This document shows, piece by piece, positions 14,194-21,546 of a stretch of 24,779 nucleotides of DNA. Under the pieces are notes generated by a model. It had not been told where the DNA came from. It saw nothing but the letters and a program-made list of their open reading frames with translations, and did no database searches. Both the position numbers and the translations under genes were made by a program. Source of the stretch: a virus; the IMG/VR virus record IMGVR_UViG_3300010430_000431, positions 1 to 24,779 of that record, one strand, 5' to 3'. The number at the start of each line of letters is the position of its first letter. Position 1 is the stretch's first letter.

Positions 14194-14363
14194 GTTTTTG
14201 TAAAGGCTTTTCAAGGAAGCTCTATAAGCTTTGTGTTTCTGCTGCGCTTGCAACATTTACAAGCATAGAGTATTTCGTGAACTTGTCTATCGAAGACCTA
14301 GCCGACGTGCTAGAGATCATTAAGGAGGTACAGGACGAATCGGCCGGAACAACTACGAAATAG
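13741..14363 (+). CDS. Tail assembly chaperone gpE+E' fusion made by -1 frameshift
   Basis: A -1 shift at T_TTT_TTG (14178-14184) joins gpE to a second open frame that runs to TAG 14361-14363, giving 207 residues in all. The E' part has 59 codons after the slip: GFCKGFSRKLYKLCVSAALA, then FTSIEYFVNLSIEDLADVLE and IIKEV. The E' frame has no start codon or ribosome binding site of its own and would otherwise leave an unexplained gap of 145 bp. P2 uses the same heptamer and layout for gpE+E'. The slippery bases are in exact phase (P-site TTT, A-site TTG). Confidence 0.88.
14178..14184 (+). other. Programmed -1 ribosomal frameshift site T_TTT_TTG
   Basis: In the gpE frame the codons are ACT TTT TTG, so T_TTT_TTG is correctly phased for tandem -1 slippage. 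The gpE stop is only two codons after the heptamer (TTG AGT TAG). A short stem AAGCT/AGCTT further downstream (about 14216-14231) may contribute, but I see no strong stimulatory pseudoknot. Confidence 0.85.
14322..14341 (+). promoter_or_regulatory. Shine-Dalgarno with probable ATC start for the tape measure gene
   Basis: AAGGAGGT (14322-14329) lies inside the E' coding region. The tape measure frame is open from 14324, just after TAA at 14321, and contains no ATG, GTG or TTG until GTG 14450. ATC at 14339 sits nine to ten bases after the Shine-Dalgarno and would start a protein beginning MGRNNYEIAFRLGG, which is where homology to tape measure N-termini begins. Confidence 0.55.
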
Positions 14364-16684
14364 CGTTTAGACTTGGCGGACGATTAAGCTCCTCATTTAA
14401 CCGAAGCTTCTCACAAGCAACTACTACAATAAGAGGGTTAACAAGCACAGTGGCCGGCCTCACGTCGGCCTATGTTGGCTTTCAAACGGTTCAAAAAACA
14501 GCCTCAACCATGTACGAATCATCCACAGCGCTGGAAAGTTATCGAGGCACCTTAAATGTTGTATTAAAGGATCAGGAAAAGGCGGCTAAAATGATGAAGT
14601 GGGCGACTGAGTTCGCCAACTCTACGCCGTTTGAAACTGAATCCATTGTGGAAGCGACTGTAAAGCTAGAAAGTTACGGCCTAAAGGCTATGGACGTCCT
14701 ACCCCGAGTAGGGGACATGGCCGGTGTTATGGGTAAAGATCTGATCCAAGCCGTTGAGGCAATCGCTGACGCTCAGAATGGAGAGCTTGAGCGATTGAAG
14801 GAATTCGGGATCACGAAAAAGAAGATCATTGAGCATGGCAACAAGGCTCTAGGTATGGCGGATCTTGTTAACAAGAAAGGCCAAATCACGAACCAGGAGA
14901 ATTTCAACAAGGCCCTTTTCTCACTAATGGAAACCAATTTCAAAGGTGGTATGGCACAACAAGCCTCAATGCAAAAGGGTTTAATGTCAACTGTAACAGG
15001 TGTTTGGAAATCAGGACTAGCGACAATCTCAGGCGTTAAGGCAACGGGCGAGATCATGGACGGTAGTCTTTTTCACATGCTAAAGGTTAACACGGAGTCG
15101 CTGGTTAAGATCCTGAATCAAGCCAACTCTAATGGTACCTTTGAAATGATTGGCCAAAAGTCAGCGGCCTTCTTCCGCTTCATTGGATCCGGCATTAACT
15201 TTGCCACGGCTGGCATGAAAAAGGTCTTCCCATACATCAAGAAGGGCGGCAAGATACTAGTATCACTTATCAAAGAGACCGGCAAGAACATAAAGAAGCT
15301 CAAACCGGTTATTATGGCCATTGGCGATAAAGTTAAGTGGTTTAAGTCCGTCTTTTCTAATGGCTTTAACAAATCGCGGTTAATCATTGAGGAGAATCTT
15401 CCAAAGTTAAACGCATTTAAAGACAGCCTTATAGACATTGCCATGAAAGGCATTGGGCTAGTAGGCCGCGCCTTTGAATGGGCGCAACCACCTATCGGGT
15501 GGTTAATCGAAAATGGCTTACCACTAGCCATAGAAGCATTTACAAGTATAACGGGTATTGCTAGCGATCTTTACAATCACTTTAGTGATAAATGGTCCCT
15601 AGTTGCGCCGGTGTTTGAAACAATCGGCACCGCTTTACAAAACGGTTTACTCTTTGCCTTTGAACTTGTAAAGCCAATAATTGAGTGGTTAATTACTGAT
15701 GGCTTCCCGATCATGAATGAAATACTATTTGAAGTGATCGACACAGCAGCGGAGCTCTACACATTCTTTGCTGAGAACTGGACAACGATCGAACCTATTA
15801 TTGTCGGTATTACCGGCGCACTGTTACTATACAAGGCTTACATGATCGCCAGTAGTATTGTTACAGCTATCCAGGTCGGACTTATTACAGCCTTAACGGT
15901 CGCCATGAGTGCGCTTAGTACTGTTATCGCAATACTAACATCACCGATCACTCTTGTTGTTGCAGCAATTGCGGCAGTCATTGCCATTGGTTGGCTAGTA
16001 TATAAAAACTGGGACGAGATAATGGCCTGGTTTAAACAAAAGTTTGCAGACTTCATTACCTGGATTAGTCCGGTTACCGATTTCATTTCGAGCGCTTTCA
16101 CCACAGCGTGGGAAACCGTGAAAAGTGTGTGGACTGGCGCTGGCGAGTGGTTTTCTGGTCTATGGTCCGGTATTGGTGAATCCTTCTCAGGTTTTATCAA
16201 TCTATTTTTATCCGGTGTTAACTGGTTGATTGATGGCCTAAACAAGATTCAAATTGACATTCCGGATTGGGTGCCAAACGTTGGCGGCCAAACATTCGGC
16301 CTACAGATCCCTAATATTCCATACCTGGCAACGGGCGGCGTAACAACAGGTCCGACACTGGCCATGATTGGTGAGGGACGAGAACAGGAGGCCGTATTAC
16401 CACTTTCTAAGCTTGAAGGCCTTGTAAGACTTTCTATCCTCAGAGCTTTAAAGATGGACAAGAAAAGTAAAGAGGACTCTATAGGCAGCAGACTAAACCG
16501 TCTAAGTGGTGGATCCAATGTCTTTGTCAGCAACTTCAACATTACAATTGACTATAAACCTAAATTCATCATTGAGGGCAATGCTTCTGAGGAGGATCTT
16601 GTCTCAGCTGCTAAGAAAGGCCATGACGATTTAGAAAAGCGTATGGAGTCAATTCAGATCAAGAAAAAACGATTAAAATTCTAA
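14339..16684 (+). CDS. Tail tape measure protein
   Basis: 781 residues if read from the probable ATC start at 14339 (744 from GTG 14450). Upstream of GTG 14450 the frame encodes NYEIAFRLGGRLSSSFNRSF, typical of the extreme N-terminus of these proteins, so 14450 is too late. A long helical region follows, with the conserved ESIVEATVKLESYGLKAMDV and LKEFGITKKKIIEHGNK segments. Hydrophobic helices lie near GITGALLLYKAYMIASSIV and SPITLVVAAIAAVIAIGWLV. The C-terminal GGVTTGPTLAMIGEGREQEA, then VLPLSK, is a family hallmark. It sets tail length. At about 0.15 nm per residue the tail would be near 115 nm. It overlaps the E' frame by 25 bp. Confidence 0.94.
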   Translation: MGRNNYEIAFRLGGRLSSSFNRSFSQATTTIRGLTSTVAGLTSAYVGFQTVQKTASTMYESSTALESYRGTLNVVLKDQEKAAKMMKWATEFANSTPFETESIVEATVKLESYGLKAMDVLPRVGDMAGVMGKDLIQAVEAIADAQNGELERLKEFGITKKKIIEHGNKALGMADLVNKKGQITNQENFNKALFSLMETNFKGGMAQQASMQKGLMSTVTGVWKSGLATISGVKATGEIMDGSLFHMLKVNTESLVKILNQANSNGTFEMIGQKSAAFFRFIGSGINFATAGMKKVFPYIKKGGKILVSLIKETGKNIKKLKPVIMAIGDKVKWFKSVFSNGFNKSRLIIEENLPKLNAFKDSLIDIAMKGIGLVGRAFEWAQPPIGWLIENGLPLAIEAFTSITGIASDLYNHFSDKWSLVAPVFETIGTALQNGLLFAFELVKPIIEWLITDGFPIMNEILFEVIDTAAELYTFFAENWTTIEPIIVGITGALLLYKAYMIASSIVTAIQVGLITALTVAMSALSTVIAILTSPITLVVAAIAAVIAIGWLVYKNWDEIMAWFKQKFADFITWISPVTDFISSAFTTAWETVKSVWTGAGEWFSGLWSGIGESFSGFINLFLSGVNWLIDGLNKIQIDIPDWVPNVGGQTFGLQIPNIPYLATGGVTTGPTLAMIGEGREQEAVLPLSKLEGLVRLSILRALKMDKKSKEDSIGSRLNRLSGGSNVFVSNFNITIDYKPKFIIEGNASEEDLVSAAKKGHDDLEKRMESIQIKKKRLKF

Positions 16685-16699
16685 GTAGGTGCAAAGCTT

Positions 16700-16906
16700 A
16701 TGACCAATTACAAAACAGTCTCAGGAGATACCTGGGACTTAATTTCTTTTAAGCTATACGGCGACTACTCGCAACTTGACGAGCTTATCAACGCGAATCC
16801 GGATCACACTGATGTATTCATTTTCCCAAGTGGGATTGATCTTATCATTCCGGATCGCGCTGAAAGGTTCGATCAATCAGTTCCGCCGTGGAAAAGGGGT
16901 GGCTAA
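16700..16906 (+). CDS. Tail protein X (LysM-like)
   Basis: 68 residues, ATG 16700. MTNYKTVSGDTWDLISFKLY, then ADYSQ-like GDYSQLDELINANPDHTDVF and FPSGIDLIIPD, is the classic LysM-like fold of P2 gpX. It is thought to act near the baseplate hub, possibly in tail initiation or by contacting peptidoglycan during infection. The upstream site is weak (GTAGGTGC). Stop TAA overlaps the ATG of the hub gene by one base, so translation is coupled. Confidence 0.9.
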   Translation: MTNYKTVSGDTWDLISFKLYGDYSQLDELINANPDHTDVFIFPSGIDLIIPDRAERFDQSVPPWKRGG

Positions 16907-17910
16907 TGTTATCAAGAAGAACCACCCTCAAAGTTAAATACAACGATCACGACATTACACAAGATATTAGCAAGCTCATTGAGTCCTTTTCTTATACGGA
17001 TAACGCAACCGGTGTCGCTGATAGCGTGACCTTAACCATAAATGATTCTAAAGGTGTTTGGATGAATGGTTGGTATCCTGAAAAAGGGGACTATTTGAAG
17101 GCGACCATTGAGACGCTTAACTGGGAAAGAGAAGGGGATAACAAGAGCTTATTTTGTGGTGCTTTCTTAATCGACAACCCTAGTTATTCAGGTCCGCCAA
17201 AGAAAGTGACTTTAGACGGTCAATCGTCACCAATCAATGGCCAGTTTAAAGACGTCGAAAGGTCAAAAACTTGGCGTGCTTCCAGCTTTAAAAATATTGC
17301 GACAACCATTGCCAACAGATCCGGCCTGAAACTCATTTTTGACAGTCAAAAGAATCCAGTACTTACTAAGGCCGTGCAAAACAAACAACCGGACTCAACC
17401 TTTCTCAATGATCTCTGCATTAAGTATGGTTATGGTCTCAAGATCAATAACAAATACCTTATTGTTTACAATATTGAGGAATACGAGCAAAAAGAAGCGG
17501 TTGCCGTTTATAACTTGGATCAATCGACTATTGTCAATTATTCATTTTCAACGGTACCACTACAAACAAACTACTCTCATGTAAAAATGAGGTACAAGAA
17601 CAATGGGGCTAACTTGTGGTTTTCCTATGGCACAGACCAGCAAGCAAACGACGACATGAAGATCTTTAAAATCCTAGAGATCGCTGAGAGCTATTCAGAA
17701 GCCGAAACCCGATGCCTGGCAAAGTTAAAAGAGTTACGCAAGAGTGACACAAAGCTTGCTTTAACGGTTGTTGGCAACACAAAGTTACTGGGCGGCTCTT
17801 GTATCGTCTTAAAAGACTTTGGCCGTTTTAGTGGCAAGTACTTCATTGAAGACGTAACCCATTCTATCGCACCAGGTTATCAAACAACTATCAACGCAAG
17901 GAGGATATAA
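16906..17910 (+). CDS. Baseplate hub protein, P2 gpD-like (T4 gp27-like)
   Basis: 334 residues from ATG 16906, preceded by AAAAGGGGTGG. An in-frame GTG at 16888 lies within the gpX gene and upstream of that site, so it is less likely. RRTTLKVKYNDHDITQDISK and SFSYTDNATGVADSVTLTIN at the N-terminus, FLNDLCIKYGYGLKINNKYL in the middle, and LGGSCIVLKDFGRFSGKYFI, then EDVTHSI, near the end match the gpD late-control / hub family. The trimer connects the tail tube to the spike encoded by the next gene. The name late control refers to P2 genetics. A hub role is expected here. Confidence 0.92.
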   Translation: MLSRRTTLKVKYNDHDITQDISKLIESFSYTDNATGVADSVTLTINDSKGVWMNGWYPEKGDYLKATIETLNWEREGDNKSLFCGAFLIDNPSYSGPPKKVTLDGQSSPINGQFKDVERSKTWRASSFKNIATTIANRSGLKLIFDSQKNPVLTKAVQNKQPDSTFLNDLCIKYGYGLKINNKYLIVYNIEEYEQKEAVAVYNLDQSTIVNYSFSTVPLQTNYSHVKMRYKNNGANLWFSYGTDQQANDDMKIFKILEIAESYSEAETRCLAKLKELRKSDTKLALTVVGNTKLLGGSCIVLKDFGRFSGKYFIEDVTHSIAPGYQTTINARRI

Positions 17911-17911
17911 G

Positions 17912-18307
17912 ATGGACTATATCAGAGTCGGCCGGGTTGTTTCTCACAATATGGCCAATGGATCCATTGCCGTTCAATTTGACGATGATGATTCAGTTAT
18001 TGACGAGATCTTTCTTTTAAAAGCTTCTTACAATCCACCGGACATAGATAGCTTTGTTGTTTGTGTGTTTCCGGATGATGATAGCGGTATATGCCTAAGC
18101 TCTGTTTATTATCACCACGATAAACCGCAAGGCTTGGATCAATATTCGTTTTATATGCCACTCGGCAATAACAGTTATTTAGCCGTCGAAAAGACCAGTG
18201 GAAAGCTGGTTATTGTGGCCAATGATATAACGATAAGTGGCAATGTTGTATTAACAGGCAACATTGATATAACGGGCACTTTAAAAGTAGGAGGGCGGAC
18301 CATATGA
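17912..18307 (+). CDS. Baseplate spike protein, gpV-like
   Basis: 131 residues, ATG 17912 behind AAGGAGGAT. Residues 1-75 form an OB-fold (IRVGRVVSHNMANGSIAVQF, then DSFVVCVFPDDDSGICLSSV). The C-terminal 45 residues carry short strand repeats (NDITISGNVVLTGNIDITGT, then LKVGGRTI) like the intertwined beta-helix of trimeric membrane-piercing spikes. It is shorter than P2 gpV (211) and lacks the HxH iron-binding tip motif seen in P2. It overlaps the next gene by 4 bp (ATGA). Confidence 0.88.
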   Translation: MDYIRVGRVVSHNMANGSIAVQFDDDDSVIDEIFLLKASYNPPDIDSFVVCVFPDDDSGICLSSVYYHHDKPQGLDQYSFYMPLGNNSYLAVEKTSGKLVIVANDITISGNVVLTGNIDITGTLKVGGRTI

Positions 18308-18705
18308 ACATAGGAAGTTTTGGTGGGATCATATTTCAAGTATCTGATGAAACCCTTTTAACCTTATCTAATTTCTTACGCTCAGGTGGTGCGCGCTTTG
18401 CTGTTAGTGAACGGTTAGGACAAAAGCCTAGCGCTGAGTATATCAGCCCTAACCAGGGATCTATTACCTTTGATATCATCCTCAAGTCGTCACTTGGCGT
18501 CAATCCTGGTGAAATGATCGATACAATAATCGCTTACTCAGAAGCTGGTGAAACATTTCCTTTAATTGTAGGAACTAAAGGGCATGGCTCAGATAAATGG
18601 TATATTGAAACTTACTCTATTGGTATTCAGAGCCTTGACGCCAATGGGGATATTGCTTCGGCAACGGCAGCCCTAACCCTAAAGGAGTATGGTGAGGCAC
18701 TATGA
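18304..18705 (+). CDS. Tail protein, P2 gpU-like
   Basis: 133 residues, ATG 18304 behind GGAGGGCGG. The order of elements IGSFGGIIFQVSDETLLTLS, the VSERLGQKPSAEYISPNQGS and ITFDIIL segment, TFPLIVGTKGHGSDKWYIET, then SATAALTLKEYGE, agrees with P2 gpU, a tail protein of the sheath-tube assembly. In P2 the U gene comes before X and D, but here it comes after the spike gene, so the order is rearranged. ATGA overlaps join it to both neighbours. Confidence 0.85.
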   Translation: MNIGSFGGIIFQVSDETLLTLSNFLRSGGARFAVSERLGQKPSAEYISPNQGSITFDIILKSSLGVNPGEMIDTIIAYSEAGETFPLIVGTKGHGSDKWYIETYSIGIQSLDANGDIASATAALTLKEYGEAL

Positions 18706-18974
18706 AAACGGATCTTATAACAAACAACCTGACTCAAAGGATTAAAAATCGACTGAATACTCTATATTCCACACCAGCTGGCACAGTACCAGGAGACCGG
18801 GCCTTTGGGATCAATCAAGATTTATTAGACAAACCGCTTCAAGTAGCCAAAGCGCTTTTGACAGCTGAATATATAAGCAAAACTAAAAAATATTTTCCTG
18901 ATCTAACGATTGATTCTGTTACTATAACGACTAGTGGATCAGGCACATTTATTGTTAAGGTGGTGATTAAATGA
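18702..18974 (+). CDS. Baseplate wedge protein, gpW / gp25-like
   Basis: 90 residues, ATG 18702 overlapping the previous stop. LTQRIKNRLNTLYSTPAGTV, then PGDRAFGINQDLLDKPLQVA and the beta-rich end IDSVTITTSGSGTFIVKVVI, are those of the T4 gp25 / P2 gpW lysozyme-like-fold wedge family, which initiates sheath assembly and links the sheath to the baseplate. The GDR element near residue 31 matches the conserved EPR/GDR-type position. It overlaps the J gene by 4 bp (ATGA). Confidence 0.88.
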   Translation: MKTDLITNNLTQRIKNRLNTLYSTPAGTVPGDRAFGINQDLLDKPLQVAKALLTAEYISKTKKYFPDLTIDSVTITTSGSGTFIVKVVIK

Positions 18975-20113
18975 CAACACCCAATTTACCGGATATCTCT
19001 TTTTTTGATGAAACATTTGAGGAGGTCCTAGAAAGAAACATAAAGCTATTTGAGGAATGTTACTTCCAGGAACATGAAGAAAGGTATATCTTACACCCAG
19101 GGGATCCGATCAGGATCCAAATTTACGCGAGCTCTTACAGAGAGTATCAACTATGTAAATACAATAATGAGCTGGCCAAGCAAAACTCTTTACTCTATGC
19201 CAGCATGAACGTATTAAAACACCTGGGTTACTTTTATAACACAGATCCTATTCTTGAAAAGGCTGCTGTATGTACGATGGAGGTTAATCTTTCAAAGACA
19301 TTTGAGGCGGTTTATACCATACCAAAAGGCACAAGCTTTACACCTGGTAATGGTCTCGTGTTTGAACTTGAAAAAGACCTGGCGATCACACCGGGCAGTT
19401 TGAAAGGTGAAGGAAAAGTCATTTGCAAAACACCTGGTACCATCGGTAATGATTACACACCTGGACAAATTAACGTCCTCATGAAACCGATCGCTTACGT
19501 GACTGAGGTTAAGAATATTCAAACATCATTCGGCGGTGCTGAAGCCGAAACAGCTGAAAGTTATCGCGAACGGATCCGTCTAGCGCCTTCGAGCTATTCA
19601 ACGGCCGGGGATGAAGATTCTTACAAGTTACTGGCTAAGTCCTACGGATCCACAGTAAGTGACGTGTCAATAAACTCGCCTACACCTGGACAGGTAGACA
19701 TTATCTTTTCCACTGAAAATGGTATTCCAAGTACGGACGAGATCGCAAGTTTTCAAGATTACTTAAACAACACCCAGGGGCGGCCGCTTACTGATAAGCT
19801 TGTCGCTGGTGGTCCAGTCGCTAAAGATTTCACTATTGATCTTACTTACTATATTTCATCAAGTGATAAGCTCAGGGAAACCGAGATCAAGACCATGTGT
19901 GAAGGCGCTGCGGATGACTACAAGGTATGGCAATCAAACGCCATCGGGCGACATATCAACCCGTCTGAGCTTCACAGATTATTAACAAAGGCCGGCGCTT
20001 CAATGGTCCTCATTGCTGAACCAACAGCAACGGACCTATTAAAGACTGAGTTAGCAAATTGTACTCAAGTCAACTTGAATTATGGAGGGTTACGCAATGA
20101 TCAGATTGATTAA
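18971..20113 (+). CDS. Baseplate wedge protein, gpJ-like
   Basis: 380 residues, ATG 18971 overlapping the previous stop. FEEVLERNIKLFEECYFQEH near the N-terminus, TIPKGTSFTPGNGLVFELEK, the GKVICKTPGTIGNDYTPGQI stretch and GGAEAETAESYRERIRLAPS, then YSTAGDEDSYKLLAKSYG, match the baseplate J family (T4 gp6-like). Copies form the wedge ring around the hub and relay the trigger for contraction. Length is close to the family norm. The gpI gene starts inside its end. Confidence 0.93.
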   Translation: MTTPNLPDISFFDETFEEVLERNIKLFEECYFQEHEERYILHPGDPIRIQIYASSYREYQLCKYNNELAKQNSLLYASMNVLKHLGYFYNTDPILEKAAVCTMEVNLSKTFEAVYTIPKGTSFTPGNGLVFELEKDLAITPGSLKGEGKVICKTPGTIGNDYTPGQINVLMKPIAYVTEVKNIQTSFGGAEAETAESYRERIRLAPSSYSTAGDEDSYKLLAKSYGSTVSDVSINSPTPGQVDIIFSTENGIPSTDEIASFQDYLNNTQGRPLTDKLVAGGPVAKDFTIDLTYYISSSDKLRETEIKTMCEGAADDYKVWQSNAIGRHINPSELHRLLTKAGASMVLIAEPTATDLLKTELANCTQVNLNYGGLRNDQID

Positions 20114-20666
20114 TTCTAAACTCATTGATATTATCCCACCCAATTTAAAAGAGGATCCTATTATTAGAACGCTCTGCCATGTTGAAGATATGGCCATTCA
20201 AAAGATAGTCAGAGAGTCGAGCAAGCTCCTTCTACTGGCCAACATCGACCAGCAAGAGCATGCGGTCCTGGATAATCTAAGTTGGCAAATGAATGTTGAT
20301 TTCTACGAACCAGGTTTACCCCTTGAGGTTAAAAGGAATCTTATAAAAAACTCTTTAAGGTTTAAGATGGACAAAGGCACACCCAAGGCCGTCGAGGAAA
20401 TACTCTCAGTTGTCTTCGATGAAAGCCAAGTTGTTGAATGGTTTAACTACGACGGTGATCCATTTACCTTTAAGATCCTTACAACGGATCGTATCAGTAA
20501 CATGGATAAGTTTACAGAAATCAGAAAGGTCATAGATACAGTAAAAAACAAGAGGTCCCACTTGACTGAGTTTGTTATCGAAAGAGATAACCAGGTCGAC
20601 GAGGCCATATGTTGCGCCTTGCAGCGTAAGAAAGTAACTACTATAGAAATTGTTGAGGGGACTTAA
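20097..20666 (+). CDS. Tail protein I, P2 gpI-like
   Basis: 189 residues from ATG 20097, with GGAGGG at 20084-20089 just upstream. An in-frame ATG at 20082 lies before that site. IIPPNLKEDPIIRTLCHVED, then LLLLANIDQQEHAVLDNLSW and NLIKNSLRFKMDKGTPKAVE, followed by EILSVVFDESQVVEWFNYDG, are typical of the P2-I tail family, the outer wedge component to which fibres attach. The start lies within the J gene (17-bp overlap), so the two are coupled. The stop lies 1 bp before the fibre start. Confidence 0.92.
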   Translation: MIRLINSKLIDIIPPNLKEDPIIRTLCHVEDMAIQKIVRESSKLLLLANIDQQEHAVLDNLSWQMNVDFYEPGLPLEVKRNLIKNSLRFKMDKGTPKAVEEILSVVFDESQVVEWFNYDGDPFTFKILTTDRISNMDKFTEIRKVIDTVKNKRSHLTEFVIERDNQVDEAICCALQRKKVTTIEIVEGT

Positions 20667-20667
20667 G

Positions 20668-21546
20668 ATGGCATACAATAAAGCGGTACTAACCGAAAAA
20701 GGTGGCGCTCACATACTGGCAGCACAAGGCGGAAAACAGTTAATTTTCACTAGAATAGCCTTAGGTGATGGACCGCCTCAAGCTGACCTAAAAAAAGCGG
20801 TAAGCCTTTCTAATCAAACACATAGTATAAACATTGACGACATTGAGATCCAAAACAATCAAGTCAAAGTCAAATCCACAATCAGTAACAAAGACTTGGT
20901 TAGTGGGTTTTTTATTAAGGAGATAGGACTTTATTCCCGGATTGATGGGGAGGAGGTTCTTTACTGTATATGTAATTCGACTGAACAAGCGGACTACATA
21001 CCAGGCCGGGCGCATGAGGCCGTGGAGGAAACTTTTGTTTTTTCGACTCAGTTAGTTGAAGGGGTTACTCCTATAGTCGAGTTAACTTCTGAAACTTATG
21101 CCTCAAAAGAAGACGTAGAAAAGGCTTTAATATTAATGAATCAAAAGTATAACGCCTTACAAATGAGTATGGCAGTTACACAAGTCCAGGTGGAGCAAAG
21201 CACGCCTGATAGTTTATTCCTACAGAACTCTGGCCAACGCTTCTACAACTACCTTAACGACACAGACGAAATTGACCTGGTGAACTCAGCAGACATCACC
21301 CATGACGCTGTTAACCATAAAATTAAAATAGGTACCGGTAAGGTCGTTATGAAACCGGTGGTACACAAGTTTGCTTTTAACGAGATCATCACAAGGACCT
21401 ATTATAATGTCCCATTCGGTGAAGTTGAAGCAGCTGTTAACAATTCTAATGAGATAGCTTTAACACTAAGTAAACCACTAACAAATTCAACACATATCAA
21501 AATAGGCAACAAAATACTTAAGATCTCAGAGACAAGGAGGTTGTAA
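20668..21546 (+). CDS. Tail-collar-type fibre protein
   Basis: 292 residues from ATG 20668 behind GAGGGG (20655-20660). The first 150 residues (YNKAVLTEKGGAHILAAQGG, KQLIFTRIALGDGPPQADL and LVSGFFIKEIGLYSRIDGEE) match the N-terminal domain of P2 H-like and collar-type fibres that docks on gpI. A helical segment (KEDVEKALILMNQKYNALQM) probably forms the trimeric stalk. The short C-terminal part is beta-rich. It lacks a large receptor-binding tip, so binding may depend on the next gene. The stop TAA abuts the next ATG, and the end of this gene carries its AGGAGG. Confidence 0.85.
   Translation: MAYNKAVLTEKGGAHILAAQGGKQLIFTRIALGDGPPQADLKKAVSLSNQTHSINIDDIEIQNNQVKVKSTISNKDLVSGFFIKEIGLYSRIDGEEVLYCICNSTEQADYIPGRAHEAVEETFVFSTQLVEGVTPIVELTSETYASKEDVEKALILMNQKYNALQMSMAVTQVQVEQSTPDSLFLQNSGQRFYNYLNDTDEIDLVNSADITHDAVNHKIKIGTGKVVMKPVVHKFAFNEIITRTYYNVPFGEVEAAVNNSNEIALTLSKPLTNSTHIKIGNKILKISETRRL

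Noticed and set aside
14773-16542. Minus-strand ORFs inside the tape measure gene
   Set aside because: They are shadow frames lacking ribosome binding sites, in a strongly coding + strand gene.
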